A stretch of 64,000 bases of DNA. It comes from BOG-908 sp963848205. GTDB taxonomy: Bacteria > Pseudomonadota > Alphaproteobacteria > Acetobacterales > Acetobacteraceae. A model generated the notes under the pieces. The model ran no database searches. It saw only the letters and a program-made list of their open reading frames with translations, and was not told the origin of the DNA. The position numbers and the translations under genes are program-made. The DNA lies in NCBI GenBank assembly GCA_963848205.1, contig CAWKCV010000005.1, positions 372,001 through 436,000 of the forward strand. Reading direction: 5' to 3'. Below, in pieces: positions 18,225 to 26,806 of this stretch (position 1 is its first letter; each line of letters starts with the position of its first letter).

Positions 18225-21131
18225 GTGAACGAGGCGTTTCTGTCGGGTGGCGGGGAGATGGGCGCGCGGATGCGTGCTCACGACTGGGCGGCGACGGAAC
18301 TCGGCCCGCCCGCAAGCTGGCCGCAGGGCCTGCGGGTTTCGCTGCGGCTGATGCTGAACACCTCGCACCCGGTCTATGTGTTCTGGGGCGCGCATAGCCT
18401 CTGCTTCTACAACGATGCGTATGCCCGCTCGCTCGGCCCGGAGCGGCACCCAGGCTCGCTGGGCCAGCCCGGCCGCGACGTGTGGGCTGAAATCTGGGGC
18501 GTCATCGGTCCGCAGATCGAGCAGGTGATGTCGGGCCGCGGTGCAACCTGGCACGAGAACCAGCTGATCGCCATCACGCGGCATGGGCGTCGGGAGGACG
18601 CCTACTGGACGTACAGCTACGGGCCGATCGACGAGGAACGCGCGCCCAATGGCGTGGGCGGCGTGCTTGTCCTGGTGTCGGAGACGACCCGGGCGGTGCA
18701 GATGCAGGCGCATCAGACCTTCCTCGCGGAACTCGGCGCCACGCTGCAATCGATCTGCGAGCCGCGCGACGTGCTGAAAGCAGCCTTGTGCAGCCTGGGC
18801 GCTCATTTGCGGGCCGACCGTGTGGGATACGGCGAGGTGGTGGACGAGGCCACCATCCATCTCACGACACCCTATGCCGCCGGCCTGCCTGCGCTTGACG
18901 GAGAACACGCTCTCACCGGCTTCGCCGCCACCCCGGCCGCCTGCAGCGGCCAGGAAATCACCATCTCGTCCAACGATGTAACCTGCGACCCGGCCGCGGG
19001 TGACGACGTATGGGCTTGCCTCGACACGCGCGCGTTCGTCTCCGCCCGGCTGGTGCGCGCGGGCGAATTCGTCGCCTCGCTGTTCGTCAACCAACGCGTC
19101 CCGAGGCAGTGGAGCCAAGACGAAATCCAGCTGATCGAGGCTGTCGCGAGCCGCATCTGGGACGCGCTCGAGCGTGCCAAGGCGGAGGCGGCACTGCGTG
19201 CCAGCGATGCGCGCTTCCGCGCCGCCCTCGAGGTCACCGGCGTGCTGTGGACCAACGATGCGCACGGACGCATGGCCGGCGAGCAGGCGGGCTGGGCCGC
19301 GCTGACCGGACAGGCGCAATCGGAATATCAGGGTTTCGGCTGGGCCGCCGCGGTGCATCCGGACGACGCGGTGCCCACGGTGGACGCCTGGAACGAGGCG
19401 GTCGCGCGGCGCGGCATGTTCATCTTCGAGCATCGCGTCCGCGTGCGTGACGGCCAGTATCGCAACTTCCTCGTGCGGGCGGCGCCGGTGCTGGCCGAGG
19501 ATGGCGCCATTCATGAATGGGTCGGCGTTCATGTCGACATAACCGACCAGCGTGCCGCTGAACACCAGTTGCGCGAGCTCAACGCCACGCTGGAAATGCG
19601 TGTGCGGGAACGCACGCGCGAGCGCAACCGGATATGGACCAACGCGCGCGATCTACTCGTGACGCTGGGCACCGACGGCATCGTGCACGAGATGAGCCCG
19701 TCCTTCACCAAACTTCTAGGCTACGAGGTCAAGGATGCTGTCGGCCGTTCGATCATGGAGTTCATCGTCGCCGACGACGTGGACCCGTCGGGCGAGGCAT
19801 TGCGCACGGCTGGAGACGGCATCAACCTGGATGGTTTCATCAACCGCTACAGGCATGTCGATGGCTCGCTGCGCTGGATTTCCTGGTACACCTCGACCGA
19901 GGACGACACCGTCTATGCCTACGGGCGCGACATCACCGACGAACACGAACAGATGGCGGCGCTGCGCCGCGCCGAGGACCAGCTGCGCCAGTCGCAGAAG
20001 ATGGAGGCAGTGGGTCAGCTGACCGGCGGCTTGGCGCACGATTTCAACAATCTGCTGGCCGGCGTCACCGGCAGCCTGGAGATGATCGAAGCGCGCATGG
20101 CGCAGGGCCGCAACGCCGAAGTCGGCCGCTATGTTCTCGCGGCCCAAGGCGCCGCGCGCCGCGCCGCTGCATTGACGCAGCGCCTTCTTGCCTTTTCCAG
20201 GCGCCAGACGCTGGACCCAATCTCGGTCAATGCCAACCGTCTGATCGCCGGCATGGACGATCTGATCCGGCGTGCGATCGGCCCCTCGGTCGAGCTCGAA
20301 ATCATCGGTGCATCCAGCCTCTGGCCATGCCGGGTGGATGCCAACCAGCTCGAAAACGCGTTGCTCAATCTATGCATCAACGCACGCGACGCGATGCCGC
20401 ATGGCGGCCGCCTGACGATCGAGACGCACAACAAATTCTTCGACTCGCGCGCGGCTGCCGAACAGGACCTGCCCGTCGGCCAATATGTCTCGCTGTGCGT
20501 CACCGATACCGGCACCGGCATGACGGCCGAGGTGAAGGCACGCGCCTTCGATCCGTTCTTCACCACCAAGCCGCTGGGCGAAGGCACCGGCCTCGGCCTG
20601 TCGATGATCTATGGGTTCGTGCGGCAATCGGGCGGGCAAATCCGCATCTATACCGAACTCGGCCACGGAACGACGATGTGCCTTTATCTGCCACGCTCGG
20701 ACAAGGCGGCCGCCGAGCTCGCGGAGGCTATCCCCGCGCGAGACGACAGATCCGCGCCGGCCGGGCAGACGGTGCTGGTTGTGGACGACGAGCCGACGAT
20801 ACGCATGCTCGTGGCCGACGTGCTGGAAGATGCGGGGCTGCAAACCATCGAAGCCGCCGATGGCGCCGCGGCGTTGCGTATCCTGCAATCCAGCACGAAG
20901 CTGGATCTGCTGATTACCGATGTGGGGCTGCCGGGCGGAATGAACGGCCGGCAGGTGGCCGATGCCGGGCGTGCGCTGCGGCCGGAGCTGAAGGTTCTGT
21001 TCATTACGGGCTATGCGGAAAACGCCGTTGTTGGGAACGGGCATCTGGATCCCTGGATGGCAATCCTGACCAAACCGTTCACGATGGAGGCGTTGGCGAC
21101 GCGTATTCGGGGAATGATCGAGAAGAAGTAA
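18225..21131 (+). CDS. Hybrid sensor histidine kinase with PAS, GAF and receiver domains
   Basis: 968 residues, GTG start at 18225. Order: a PAS-like region with a WPQGLRVSLRLML start (about 25-160), GAF (170-310), two PAS modules (about 325-450 and 470-590), HisKA with H605 in QLTGGLAHDFNNLLAG, an HATPase domain (NALLNLCINARDAMPHGG; DTGTGM; FFTTKPLGEGTGLGLSM) and a C-terminal receiver with phospho-acceptor D899 in LLITDVGLPGGMNG. No membrane helix is visible, so it senses a cytoplasmic signal; the PAS/GAF combination can bind small molecules or chromophores. No response regulator is adjacent. Its stop codon (TAA 21129-21131) lies at the edge of repeat R5. Confidence 0.92.
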   Translation: MNEAFLSGGGEMGARMRAHDWAATELGPPASWPQGLRVSLRLMLNTSHPVYVFWGAHSLCFYNDAYARSLGPERHPGSLGQPGRDVWAEIWGVIGPQIEQVMSGRGATWHENQLIAITRHGRREDAYWTYSYGPIDEERAPNGVGGVLVLVSETTRAVQMQAHQTFLAELGATLQSICEPRDVLKAALCSLGAHLRADRVGYGEVVDEATIHLTTPYAAGLPALDGEHALTGFAATPAACSGQEITISSNDVTCDPAAGDDVWACLDTRAFVSARLVRAGEFVASLFVNQRVPRQWSQDEIQLIEAVASRIWDALERAKAEAALRASDARFRAALEVTGVLWTNDAHGRMAGEQAGWAALTGQAQSEYQGFGWAAAVHPDDAVPTVDAWNEAVARRGMFIFEHRVRVRDGQYRNFLVRAAPVLAEDGAIHEWVGVHVDITDQRAAEHQLRELNATLEMRVRERTRERNRIWTNARDLLVTLGTDGIVHEMSPSFTKLLGYEVKDAVGRSIMEFIVADDVDPSGEALRTAGDGINLDGFINRYRHVDGSLRWISWYTSTEDDTVYAYGRDITDEHEQMAALRRAEDQLRQSQKMEAVGQLTGGLAHDFNNLLAGVTGSLEMIEARMAQGRNAEVGRYVLAAQGAARRAAALTQRLLAFSRRQTLDPISVNANRLIAGMDDLIRRAIGPSVELEIIGASSLWPCRVDANQLENALLNLCINARDAMPHGGRLTIETHNKFFDSRAAAEQDLPVGQYVSLCVTDTGTGMTAEVKARAFDPFFTTKPLGEGTGLGLSMIYGFVRQSGGQIRIYTELGHGTTMCLYLPRSDKAAAELAEAIPARDDRSAPAGQTVLVVDDEPTIRMLVADVLEDAGLQTIEAADGAAALRILQSSTKLDLLITDVGLPGGMNGRQVADAGRALRPELKVLFITGYAENAVVGNGHLDPWMAILTKPFTMEALATRIRGMIEKK

Positions 21132-21162
21132 GCAGTCCTTTTTTGGAAAAAGGGACCAAGAA
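21127..21162. repeat. Intergenic palindromic element R5 (single arm)
   Basis: Single arm AAGTAAGCAGTCC, then TTTTTTGG, AAAAAGGGACC and AAGAAAC. The TAA inside it is the stop codon of the histidine kinase. It fills the 38-base gap between two converging genes and probably terminates both. Confidence 0.8.
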
Positions 21163-21169
21163 ACTTTTG

Positions 21170-23023
21170 CTATTGCAGGGCTTCCTCGGCTTCCAGCCAG
21201 GCTTGTTCGGCGGCTTCGCTCTCTCGGGCGATCGCGGCCAGGCGCGTGTTGGCGGCCGTGACGTCGGCCGCGCGGCCCGGCGCATACATTTTCGGGTCGG
21301 CCAGTCTCGTTTCGATAACGGTACGTTCCGCGGCGAGTTTGGCCATGAGCGCCTCGGCGGCTTTGGCCTGCTTTCGCAACGGCGCCAGGTTCTGCCTGGC
21401 CTCGGCGCGGTCCCTGCGGTCGTCGCGCTTTGTCGGCACCACCTCGGCGCGCACCGGTCTGGCACGCTCAGCCAGCAGCGCGCGGTAATCGTCCATGTCG
21501 CCGTCGTATGGCTTCACGGTGCCGTCGCCCACAATCCACAGCCGGTCGCTTACCAGCTCGACCAGGTCCGGATCGTGGGTGATCAGCAGCACCGCGCCGG
21601 AAAACTCTCCCAGCGCACGCACCAGCGCATCGCGCGCGTCGATATCCAGATGGTTCGTCGGCTCGTCCAGAATGAGCAGTTGCGGCGCATCCCGTGTGGC
21701 CAGCGCCAGCAGCAATCTCGCCCGCTCGCCGCCCGACAAATTCTGTGTTGGCGTCTCCGCGCGGTCTGCGTCCAGCCCGAACCGTGCGAGCTGCGCACGC
21801 ACCTGCGTAGGTGCGGCCTGCGGCAACGCGCGCGCCATGTGCGCGACCGACGTTTCGGTCCCCACCAACTCCGCTTCCTGGTGCTGTGCAAAATAGCCGA
21901 CGCGCAGTTTCGCACTGCGACGCACCTCGCCGCTGATCGCCTGCAGCCGTCCGGCGACCAGCTTGGCGAGCGTGGATTTACCGTTGCCGTTCGCCCCCAG
22001 CAGTGCAATCCGGTCGTCCATGTCCACGCTCAGATGCAACCCACGCAACACCGGCGTGCCGTCGTAACCGACGCTCACCCGGTCTAGCGACAGGATCGGC
22101 GGCGCCAATTGCGCGGGCTCGGGGAACGCGAACTTCGTTGGCGCCGCCTCGATCACCGTCTCGATCACGGGCAGCCGTTCCAGCGCCTTGATGCGCGCCT
22201 GCGCCTGGCGCGCCTTGGTCGCACTCGCACGGAACCGGTCGACAAATTTCTGCATGTGCGCACGCTGCGCCGCGATCCGCTCCGACGCACGGCCGAGCTG
22301 CATCGCCTGCTCGGTGCGTATGCGCACGAACTCGGTATAGCCGCCTGGGGTAAGCGAAAGTTTTTGCCGGTCGAGATGCGCGATGCTGTCCACCGCGCGG
22401 TCGAGCAGCCCGCGATCATGGCTCACCACCACGGCCGCACCCGGAAACTTGGCCAGCCAAGCCTCCAGCCAAAGCGTGGCCTCCAGATCCAGATGATTTG
22501 TCGGCTCGTCTAGCAGCAGCAGGTCGGGGGCGGCGAACAGGGCGGTCGCCAGCGCCACGCGCATGCGCCAGCCACCGGAAAAACTGTCCACCGCGCGCGC
22601 CTGCGCCGCAGCGTCGAAGCCCAACCCCGCCAGTATCGCCGCCGCGCGTGCCGGCGCCGCATCCGCGCCGATGGTGCGCAGCCGCTCATGGATGTCGGCC
22701 AGGCGCGCGGGCTCTGCCGTGTCGAGCTCGCGCAGGAGGGACAGCCGTTCGGGGTCGCCTTCGAGCACCGTCTCGAGCAGGCTTTGCGGGCCGTGCGGCG
22801 CGGTTTGCTTGACCTGCGCCATTCGGGCGCGGCTGGAGAGGCGGATTTCGCCGCCGTCCACGCCGAGCTCGCCGGAGATCGCGCGCAGCAGGGTCGACTT
22901 GCCGGCGCCGTTGCGGCCGACGAGCCCGATGCGGCGGCCGGGGTCGACGGCGAGGTCCGCGTGATCGAGCAGGGTGCGGCCGGCCATTCGGAGCGTGAGG
23001 TCGGTGATGGTGAGAAGGCTCAT
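21170..23023 (-). CDS. ABC-F family ATP-binding protein
   Basis: 617 residues with two ATP-binding cassettes and no membrane domain. Cassette 1: Walker A GRNGAGKS (36-43), signature SFSGGWRMR, Walker B LLLLDEPTNHLD. Cassette 2: Walker A GANGNGKS, signature NLSGGERAR, Walker B LLILDEPTNHLD. The linker between them and a Lys/Ala-rich helical C-terminal extension fit the Uup/YheS/ABCF3 branch, which acts on ribosomes rather than in transport. The ATG at 23023 is preceded by a pyrimidine run instead of a Shine-Dalgarno sequence, and the divergent hydrolase gene lies beyond repeat R6. Confidence 0.9.
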   Translation of the reverse strand: MSLLTITDLTLRMAGRTLLDHADLAVDPGRRIGLVGRNGAGKSTLLRAISGELGVDGGEIRLSSRARMAQVKQTAPHGPQSLLETVLEGDPERLSLLRELDTAEPARLADIHERLRTIGADAAPARAAAILAGLGFDAAAQARAVDSFSGGWRMRVALATALFAAPDLLLLDEPTNHLDLEATLWLEAWLAKFPGAAVVVSHDRGLLDRAVDSIAHLDRQKLSLTPGGYTEFVRIRTEQAMQLGRASERIAAQRAHMQKFVDRFRASATKARQAQARIKALERLPVIETVIEAAPTKFAFPEPAQLAPPILSLDRVSVGYDGTPVLRGLHLSVDMDDRIALLGANGNGKSTLAKLVAGRLQAISGEVRRSAKLRVGYFAQHQEAELVGTETSVAHMARALPQAAPTQVRAQLARFGLDADRAETPTQNLSGGERARLLLALATRDAPQLLILDEPTNHLDIDARDALVRALGEFSGAVLLITHDPDLVELVSDRLWIVGDGTVKPYDGDMDDYRALLAERARPVRAEVVPTKRDDRRDRAEARQNLAPLRKQAKAAEALMAKLAAERTVIETRLADPKMYAPGRAADVTAANTRLAAIARESEAAEQAWLEAEEALQ

Positions 23024-23037
23024 GGGGGGAGGGATAA

Positions 23038-23164
23038 AGGAAGCAGTCCTTTTTTGAAAAAAAGGACCAAAAAACTTTTGCTTCCCGCATTCGACCCGGC
23101 CGCCTCAAATGCGAGGAGCGAAAGTTTTTTGCTTCTTTTTTTCAATAAAGAGGGCCTTCCTTCC
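23038..23164. repeat. Intergenic palindromic element R6 (two inverted arms) between divergent genes
   Basis: Left arm AAGGAAGCAGTCC with T/A hairpin (23038-23080), a middle where CGCATT pairs with AATGCG inside a longer imperfect stem, and a right arm ending CTTCTTTTTTTCAATAAAG then GGCCTTCCTT. It occupies nearly all of the 144-base region between two divergent start codons, so promoters for both genes must lie in or across it. Confidence 0.88.
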
Positions 23165-23167
23165 TCC

Positions 23168-24046
23168 ATGAAAACAGCCACGCTGGACTTTGCCATCGAT
23201 GAAGCGGGCACCGGCCCAAACCTCGCGCTGTGCCTGCACGGCTTCCCCGAAAACCGCTACTCCTGGCGCCACCAGCTTCCATTCCTTGCCCAGCGCGGCT
23301 GGCACGCCGTGGCGCCGGATTTGCGCGGCTATGGCGGCACCACCCGCCCGCTCGGCCGCGAAGCCTACCGGATGGAGCATCTGGTGGCCGACACGGCGGC
23401 TTTATTCGATGCGCTGGAGGAGCGATACGACCCGCAGCGCACCGGCAAGCGGCTGCTGATCGCACACGATTGGGGCGCGTTGATCGCCTGGCAGTTCGCC
23501 ATCGAGCGGACGCGGCGGCTGGACGGGCTGGTGGTGATGAACGTGCCGCATCCCGGCGTGTTCAGGCGCGTGATCCGCAGCTCGCCCAGGCAGATCGCGC
23601 GATCCTGGTATGTGTTCTTTTTTCAGCTGCCGCGCCTGCCGGAGTTGATGCTGGGTGCAAGCGGTGCGCGCGCCGTGGGGCGTGCATTCTCATCCATGGC
23701 AGTCGACAAGTCGGCGTTTCCGGAGGAGGTCCTGGAGCATTTCCGTGCGCCGGCGCGCGAGCCGGGCGCGCTGACGGCGATGATCAACTACTACCGGGCC
23801 AATCTCGCGTCGCTGTCCGCGCCGGCTGATTTTGGGCGGATCGAGGTGCCCGTGCTGATGGTGTGGGGCGAGGAGGATACGGCACTCGGGCTCGAGCTTA
23901 CCGAGGGCTATGCGCCCTATGTCGCGGATTTCACGCTCAAGCGGCTGCCGGGCGTGTCACACTGGGTGCAGCAGGAGGCGCCGGACAAGGTGAATGCCGA
24001 ACTGGGCACCTGGCTGGACGCGAACCGGATTATGCCCGTAGCGTAA
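23168..24046 (+). CDS. Alpha/beta hydrolase, epoxide hydrolase-like
   Basis: 292 residues. LCLHGFPENRYSWRHQ gives the HGxP oxyanion motif; LLIAHDWGALIAWQ holds the nucleophile Asp in the HDWG elbow typical of epoxide hydrolases and haloalkane dehalogenases; LMVWGEEDTALGLEL and GVSHWVQQEAP carry the charge-relay Asp/Glu and His. A cap with a Tyr (PREPG..MINYYRAN region) fits epoxide hydrolase. The ATG at 23168 follows repeat R6 by three bases, without a recognisable Shine-Dalgarno sequence. Substrate unknown. Confidence 0.88.
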   Translation: MKTATLDFAIDEAGTGPNLALCLHGFPENRYSWRHQLPFLAQRGWHAVAPDLRGYGGTTRPLGREAYRMEHLVADTAALFDALEERYDPQRTGKRLLIAHDWGALIAWQFAIERTRRLDGLVVMNVPHPGVFRRVIRSSPRQIARSWYVFFFQLPRLPELMLGASGARAVGRAFSSMAVDKSAFPEEVLEHFRAPAREPGALTAMINYYRANLASLSAPADFGRIEVPVLMVWGEEDTALGLELTEGYAPYVADFTLKRLPGVSHWVQQEAPDKVNAELGTWLDANRIMPVA

Positions 24047-24083
24047 CCATGCTGGGCGATTTTTGAGGGCGGAGAGTGCAGGC

Positions 24084-24290
24084 ATGTTGATTTTGCTGAT
24101 CATACTCGCGGTGGTCGCGTTCGGCGGCTTCGGCCATAGCGGCTACCAGCGTGGCTGGTATGGCCGCGACCCGTATTACCAGCCACCGCCGTCCGCGGGA
24201 TTTGGCGGTGGCGGCCTTGGCCTAGTGGTGCTGCTGGTTGTGCTCTATCTGCTGTTCTTCAACCACCATCACTACGTCCGCTATTACTGA
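24084..24290 (+). CDS. Small membrane protein with Gly/Tyr-rich loop
   Basis: 68 residues from the ATG at 24084 with GGAG 9 bases upstream. It has two hydrophobic segments (LILLIILAVVAFGG at the start; GLVVLLVVLYLLFF near the end) joined by a Gly/Tyr/Pro-rich loop (YQRGWYGRDPYYQPPPS) and a His/Tyr tail. It looks like a hairpin inner-membrane protein similar to small DUF3309-like proteins, an uncertain assignment. It follows the hydrolase by 37 bases. Confidence 0.7.
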   Translation: MLILLIILAVVAFGGFGHSGYQRGWYGRDPYYQPPPSAGFGGGGLGLVVLLVVLYLLFFNHHHYVRYY

Positions 24291-24305
24291 TACGGTGTGT
24301 CCGAA

Positions 24306-24376
24306 TGTCGCGTGCTCCCCTTGAGCATCGCGACAGCGGACCAAAGGTCTTTTGCTTCTTTCTTCCAGAAAAGAAG
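24306..24376. repeat. Intergenic palindromic element R7 (middle plus one arm)
   Basis: The left arm is missing. Present are the central stem TGTCGCG (24306-24312) with CGCGACA (24329-24335), then a right arm GTCTTTTGCTTCTTTC ending in an AGAAAAGAAG hairpin. Located between two converging genes. Confidence 0.82.
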
Positions 24377-24384
24377 TCGTTCCT

Positions 24385-25149
24385 TCAACTCCCACTGAAC
24401 CAATTATACCCCCGATCCGGCCAAAACCCGCGCGGTTCCTGGTTCGTCACATAAAGCGACGTAATCCATTTCGGCTGCTTGAACCCAAGCTTCGTCGGAA
24501 TGCGCAGCTTGAACGGAAACCCGAACTCCGTCGGCAAAATCTCGTCCGACAATTTGAACGCCATGATCGTTTGCGGGTGCAGGGCCGTCGGCATGTCCAT
24601 ACCTTCGTAGTAGCCGTCCGCGCAGGTGACGCCCACATAGCGCGCCGTCATATCGGCGCCAATGCGCTCCAGGAACGTTTTGAGTGGCGTGCCGGTCCAT
24701 TTGCCGATCATGCTCCAGCCCTCGACGCAGACATGGCGCGTGATTTGGGATTGCTGTGGCAGAGCGTGCAATTGTTCCACCGTCCATGGGCGCTTGTCCG
24801 AGATCAGGCCGGAGAGTTCGAGCTTGTAATCAGCCGCGTCCAGCTTGGGTGCTTTGTGTTTCGGGAAATACGCATTGTAGCGGAAGTCCTTCACCGCGTC
24901 GGATTCGGCGAAGGTCGGTGCCAGAACATTGTTGCCGAACAGAGCTGCCTGAACGCGATCGTTCCAGCGCGACATTGCGGCGAGTACGTTCTGCACAGCC
25001 CGCGTATCGCTGAGATCGCAGCCGCTGAGCAACGTCAGCGCGCCCATGCTGAGCGTGCCACGCAGCATCAGGCGGCGCTCCACACCGTGCAGAAGCGGCG
25101 AGGGCTCCAGCAGCGGCGACTTGGGAAACTTAGTGCGGTCGTCGGCCAT
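24385..25149 (-). CDS. Sulfite oxidase-like molybdopterin-dependent oxidoreductase, Tat lipoprotein
   Basis: 254 residues. ITRHVCVEGWSMIGKW contains Cys141, the expected molybdenum ligand of the sulfite oxidase/MsrP fold; GVTCADGYYEG and the LRIPTKLGFKQPKWITSLYV tail are typical of the family. The N-terminus has twin Arg (25-26), a hydrophobic stretch and LLSGC, a lipobox with Cys44, so the enzyme is probably exported folded by Tat and lipid-anchored. It is the last of three co-directional genes, 12 bases after the cytochrome b561-like gene, which is its likely electron acceptor. Physiological substrate unknown. Confidence 0.88.
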   Translation of the reverse strand: MADDRTKFPKSPLLEPSPLLHGVERRLMLRGTLSMGALTLLSGCDLSDTRAVQNVLAAMSRWNDRVQAALFGNNVLAPTFAESDAVKDFRYNAYFPKHKAPKLDAADYKLELSGLISDKRPWTVEQLHALPQQSQITRHVCVEGWSMIGKWTGTPLKTFLERIGADMTARYVGVTCADGYYEGMDMPTALHPQTIMAFKLSDEILPTEFGFPFKLRIPTKLGFKQPKWITSLYVTNQEPRGFWPDRGYNWFSGS

Positions 25150-25161
25150 CAGCAGTGCTTC

Positions 25162-25848
25162 CTACTCGGCTGGCGTGGTGTGAGGGTGTGCTGTTGCCCG
25201 CCCGGTGAGCATTGCGACGAGCGTCTTCGGCACGATCGCCACGAGTGCCACATGCACCACCAGAAAGCCTACAATCGCTGCCATGAACAGGAAGTGGATC
25301 AGCCGTGCACCCTGGAAACCGCCGAACAGCCAGGTGAGACCTTGCAACTGCACGGGTTTCCAGATGGCCAGCCCGGAGACGACCATCATGACGATTGCAA
25401 ACAGCACGCCGATATAGAAAACCTTCTGCACCGCATTGTATTCACCCAGGCGGTGAGCCAGCCGGAAATGTGCCGCTTCGGTGAAATCGTGCCAGAACGC
25501 GCGCGGACCTACGGGCAGAAAATCGCGCTGCAGATGCCGTGTCACCAGGCTGTGCACCAGGTAGAGTGTGACGCTGGCCACAAGCAGCCACAGTCCGGCC
25601 AGATGCCAAGCGATGCCGTTGGCCACACCGCCATCGTCATGCCAGACAAGCGACTTGGCTTCGTTGCCGCCTAACGTCAGCAGTTCCGGAAATCCGAACG
25701 GGAATATCGGCGACGCGTTGTAGATACGCCAGCCGCTCCCGATCATGACGATGATCGATAGGGCAAGCGACCAGTGCGCCAGCCTCCGAACGAGCGGATG
25801 GCGCTGTATCTCCAGCCCTAAATCGTCTGTGCCGCTGACCGGTGTCAT
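25162..25848 (-). CDS. Cytochrome b561-type membrane protein
   Basis: 228 residues with four main hydrophobic helices. RHPLVRRLAHWSLALSIIV, LAGLWLLVASVTLYLVHSLV, VLFAIVMMVVSGLAIW and ARLIHFLFMAAIVGFLVVH each carry a His suitable for haem b ligation, as in the prokaryotic cytochrome b561 family. The start at 25848 overlaps the upstream gene's stop by four bases (ATGA). Encoded between an exported ModA-like protein and a molybdopterin oxidoreductase, it probably exchanges electrons between the latter and the quinone pool. Confidence 0.88.
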   Translation of the reverse strand: MTPVSGTDDLGLEIQRHPLVRRLAHWSLALSIIVMIGSGWRIYNASPIFPFGFPELLTLGGNEAKSLVWHDDGGVANGIAWHLAGLWLLVASVTLYLVHSLVTRHLQRDFLPVGPRAFWHDFTEAAHFRLAHRLGEYNAVQKVFYIGVLFAIVMMVVSGLAIWKPVQLQGLTWLFGGFQGARLIHFLFMAAIVGFLVVHVALVAIVPKTLVAMLTGRATAHPHTTPAE

Positions 25849-26678
25849 GATGCCAGCTCCAATCCGTGCTTGGTGAGATTGCCCGCGGCGTCCGGCGATC
25901 TGAGGTAATCGAGGAACGCATGTGCGTAGCGGCTGCGTGGTTTCACGTTCAATGCCGCTGAAAATATCACGGGTTTTACGATGTCCGTGTTCAGCATGGC
26001 GGCAATGGTGAGCGCTGGGTTTGCGGCGACATCGGTGGCGTACATCAGGCCGAAACGCGCCACCCCGGTGGCTACCAGAAACGCCACGTTGGCGGTATCC
26101 GGCGCGCCCATGATCCGGCCAGACAGCAAGCCGGAGACGCCGAGCTGCGCGAGGATCGCCAGGCCATCGAGAGTGGAAGCAGGCGTGGGGTCGGTTGCTG
26201 CCACGCGGCCGTTCGCCAGCAGCGCCTGCAAATCTCCTGCGGAAGTCTGCGAGATATGAGAGTCGCTGCGTGCGGCGAGAACCACTTTGTTCCGCAAACC
26301 GTCCCACCGTGTCGCTGGATCGACGTAATTCAGCTTCAACGCCGCATCCATCGATGCCGCCGGAACGACGAGCAAATCCTCGGCAGGATTCTGCTTGATC
26401 TGCAGCAAAATCAGGTCCGCGGGCGCGGACAGGACCGAGACCGGCGCGCCACGTGCAAGGCCCGCAAACATGCGCCCCAAACTCGTCAGGAAAGGCGCCA
26501 TCGTCGGCTCGCCGTACACGCCCACGTCCGGCGGTCCGGCCTCGGCCGCATAGGCGAAAGATTGCGCGAAGCCTGGCGCCAAGGTTCCGGCGAGCATGCC
26601 CACCATTGCGGCTCGTCGCGTCAGCGTAGGGTGCAGACCGGTCAGCTCAACGCCTGGTTTATCGGACAAGGCAGACAT
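25845..26678 (-). CDS. Exported ModA-like substrate-binding protein
   Basis: 277 residues. TRRAAMVGMLAGTLAPG is a Tat-like signal (twin Arg at 21-22), ending near SFAYAAEA. The mature part reads like a molybdate/tungstate-type binding protein: VGVYGEPTMAPFLTSLGRMF, KVVLAARSDSHIS and MYATDVAANPAL, where ModA proteins have comparable oxyanion-contacting segments. No modB or modC follows; instead come a cytochrome and a molybdopterin enzyme. It may therefore deliver or sense the metal, or act as a redox partner. GGGAG lies 6 bases before the ATG. The leader may be regulatory (26684-26763). Confidence 0.78.
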   Translation of the reverse strand: MSALSDKPGVELTGLHPTLTRRAAMVGMLAGTLAPGFAQSFAYAAEAGPPDVGVYGEPTMAPFLTSLGRMFAGLARGAPVSVLSAPADLILLQIKQNPAEDLLVVPAASMDAALKLNYVDPATRWDGLRNKVVLAARSDSHISQTSAGDLQALLANGRVAATDPTPASTLDGLAILAQLGVSGLLSGRIMGAPDTANVAFLVATGVARFGLMYATDVAANPALTIAAMLNTDIVKPVIFSAALNVKPRSRYAHAFLDYLRSPDAAGNLTKHGLELAS

Positions 26679-26683
26679 GCACG

Positions 26684-26763
26684 CTCCCAGCCGGAGACGG
26701 CCGGCACCCGTGCGCCATTAGGTAGGCTTCCGATACGCCCGGCTGCCAGGGGCGAGAGTCTCC
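26684..26763 (-). promoter_or_regulatory. Structured leader upstream of the molybdoenzyme module, candidate riboswitch
   Basis: On the minus strand GGAGAC (26763-26758) and GTCTCC (26698-26693) enclose about 60 bases that fold further: GCCC/GGGC around CTGGCAGCC, then text reading CCTACCTAATGGCGCACGG. GTCTCC could instead pair with the GGGAG Shine-Dalgarno at 26688-26684, so opening the outer stem would hide the ribosome site. The AATGGCG segment reminds me of the molybdenum-cofactor riboswitch, but I cannot confirm the match. Confidence 0.4.
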
Positions 26764-26806
26764 CGCGCGCATCGAAGTCTCATAATAGCCGCTTTCGCAG
26801 CCGTCG

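Noticed and set aside
16551..19565. Open frame of about 1000 codons on the minus strand
   Set aside because: Runs antisense across the second carboxypeptidase and the histidine kinase start. Its text is Arg/His/Ala-rich and mirrors the coding strand's codon bias, as expected in GC-rich DNA.
19634..22087. 817-codon plus-strand frame spanning the kinase, the R5 gap and the ABC-F gene
   Set aside because: Out of frame with the kinase and antisense to ABC-F; artefact of GC bias.
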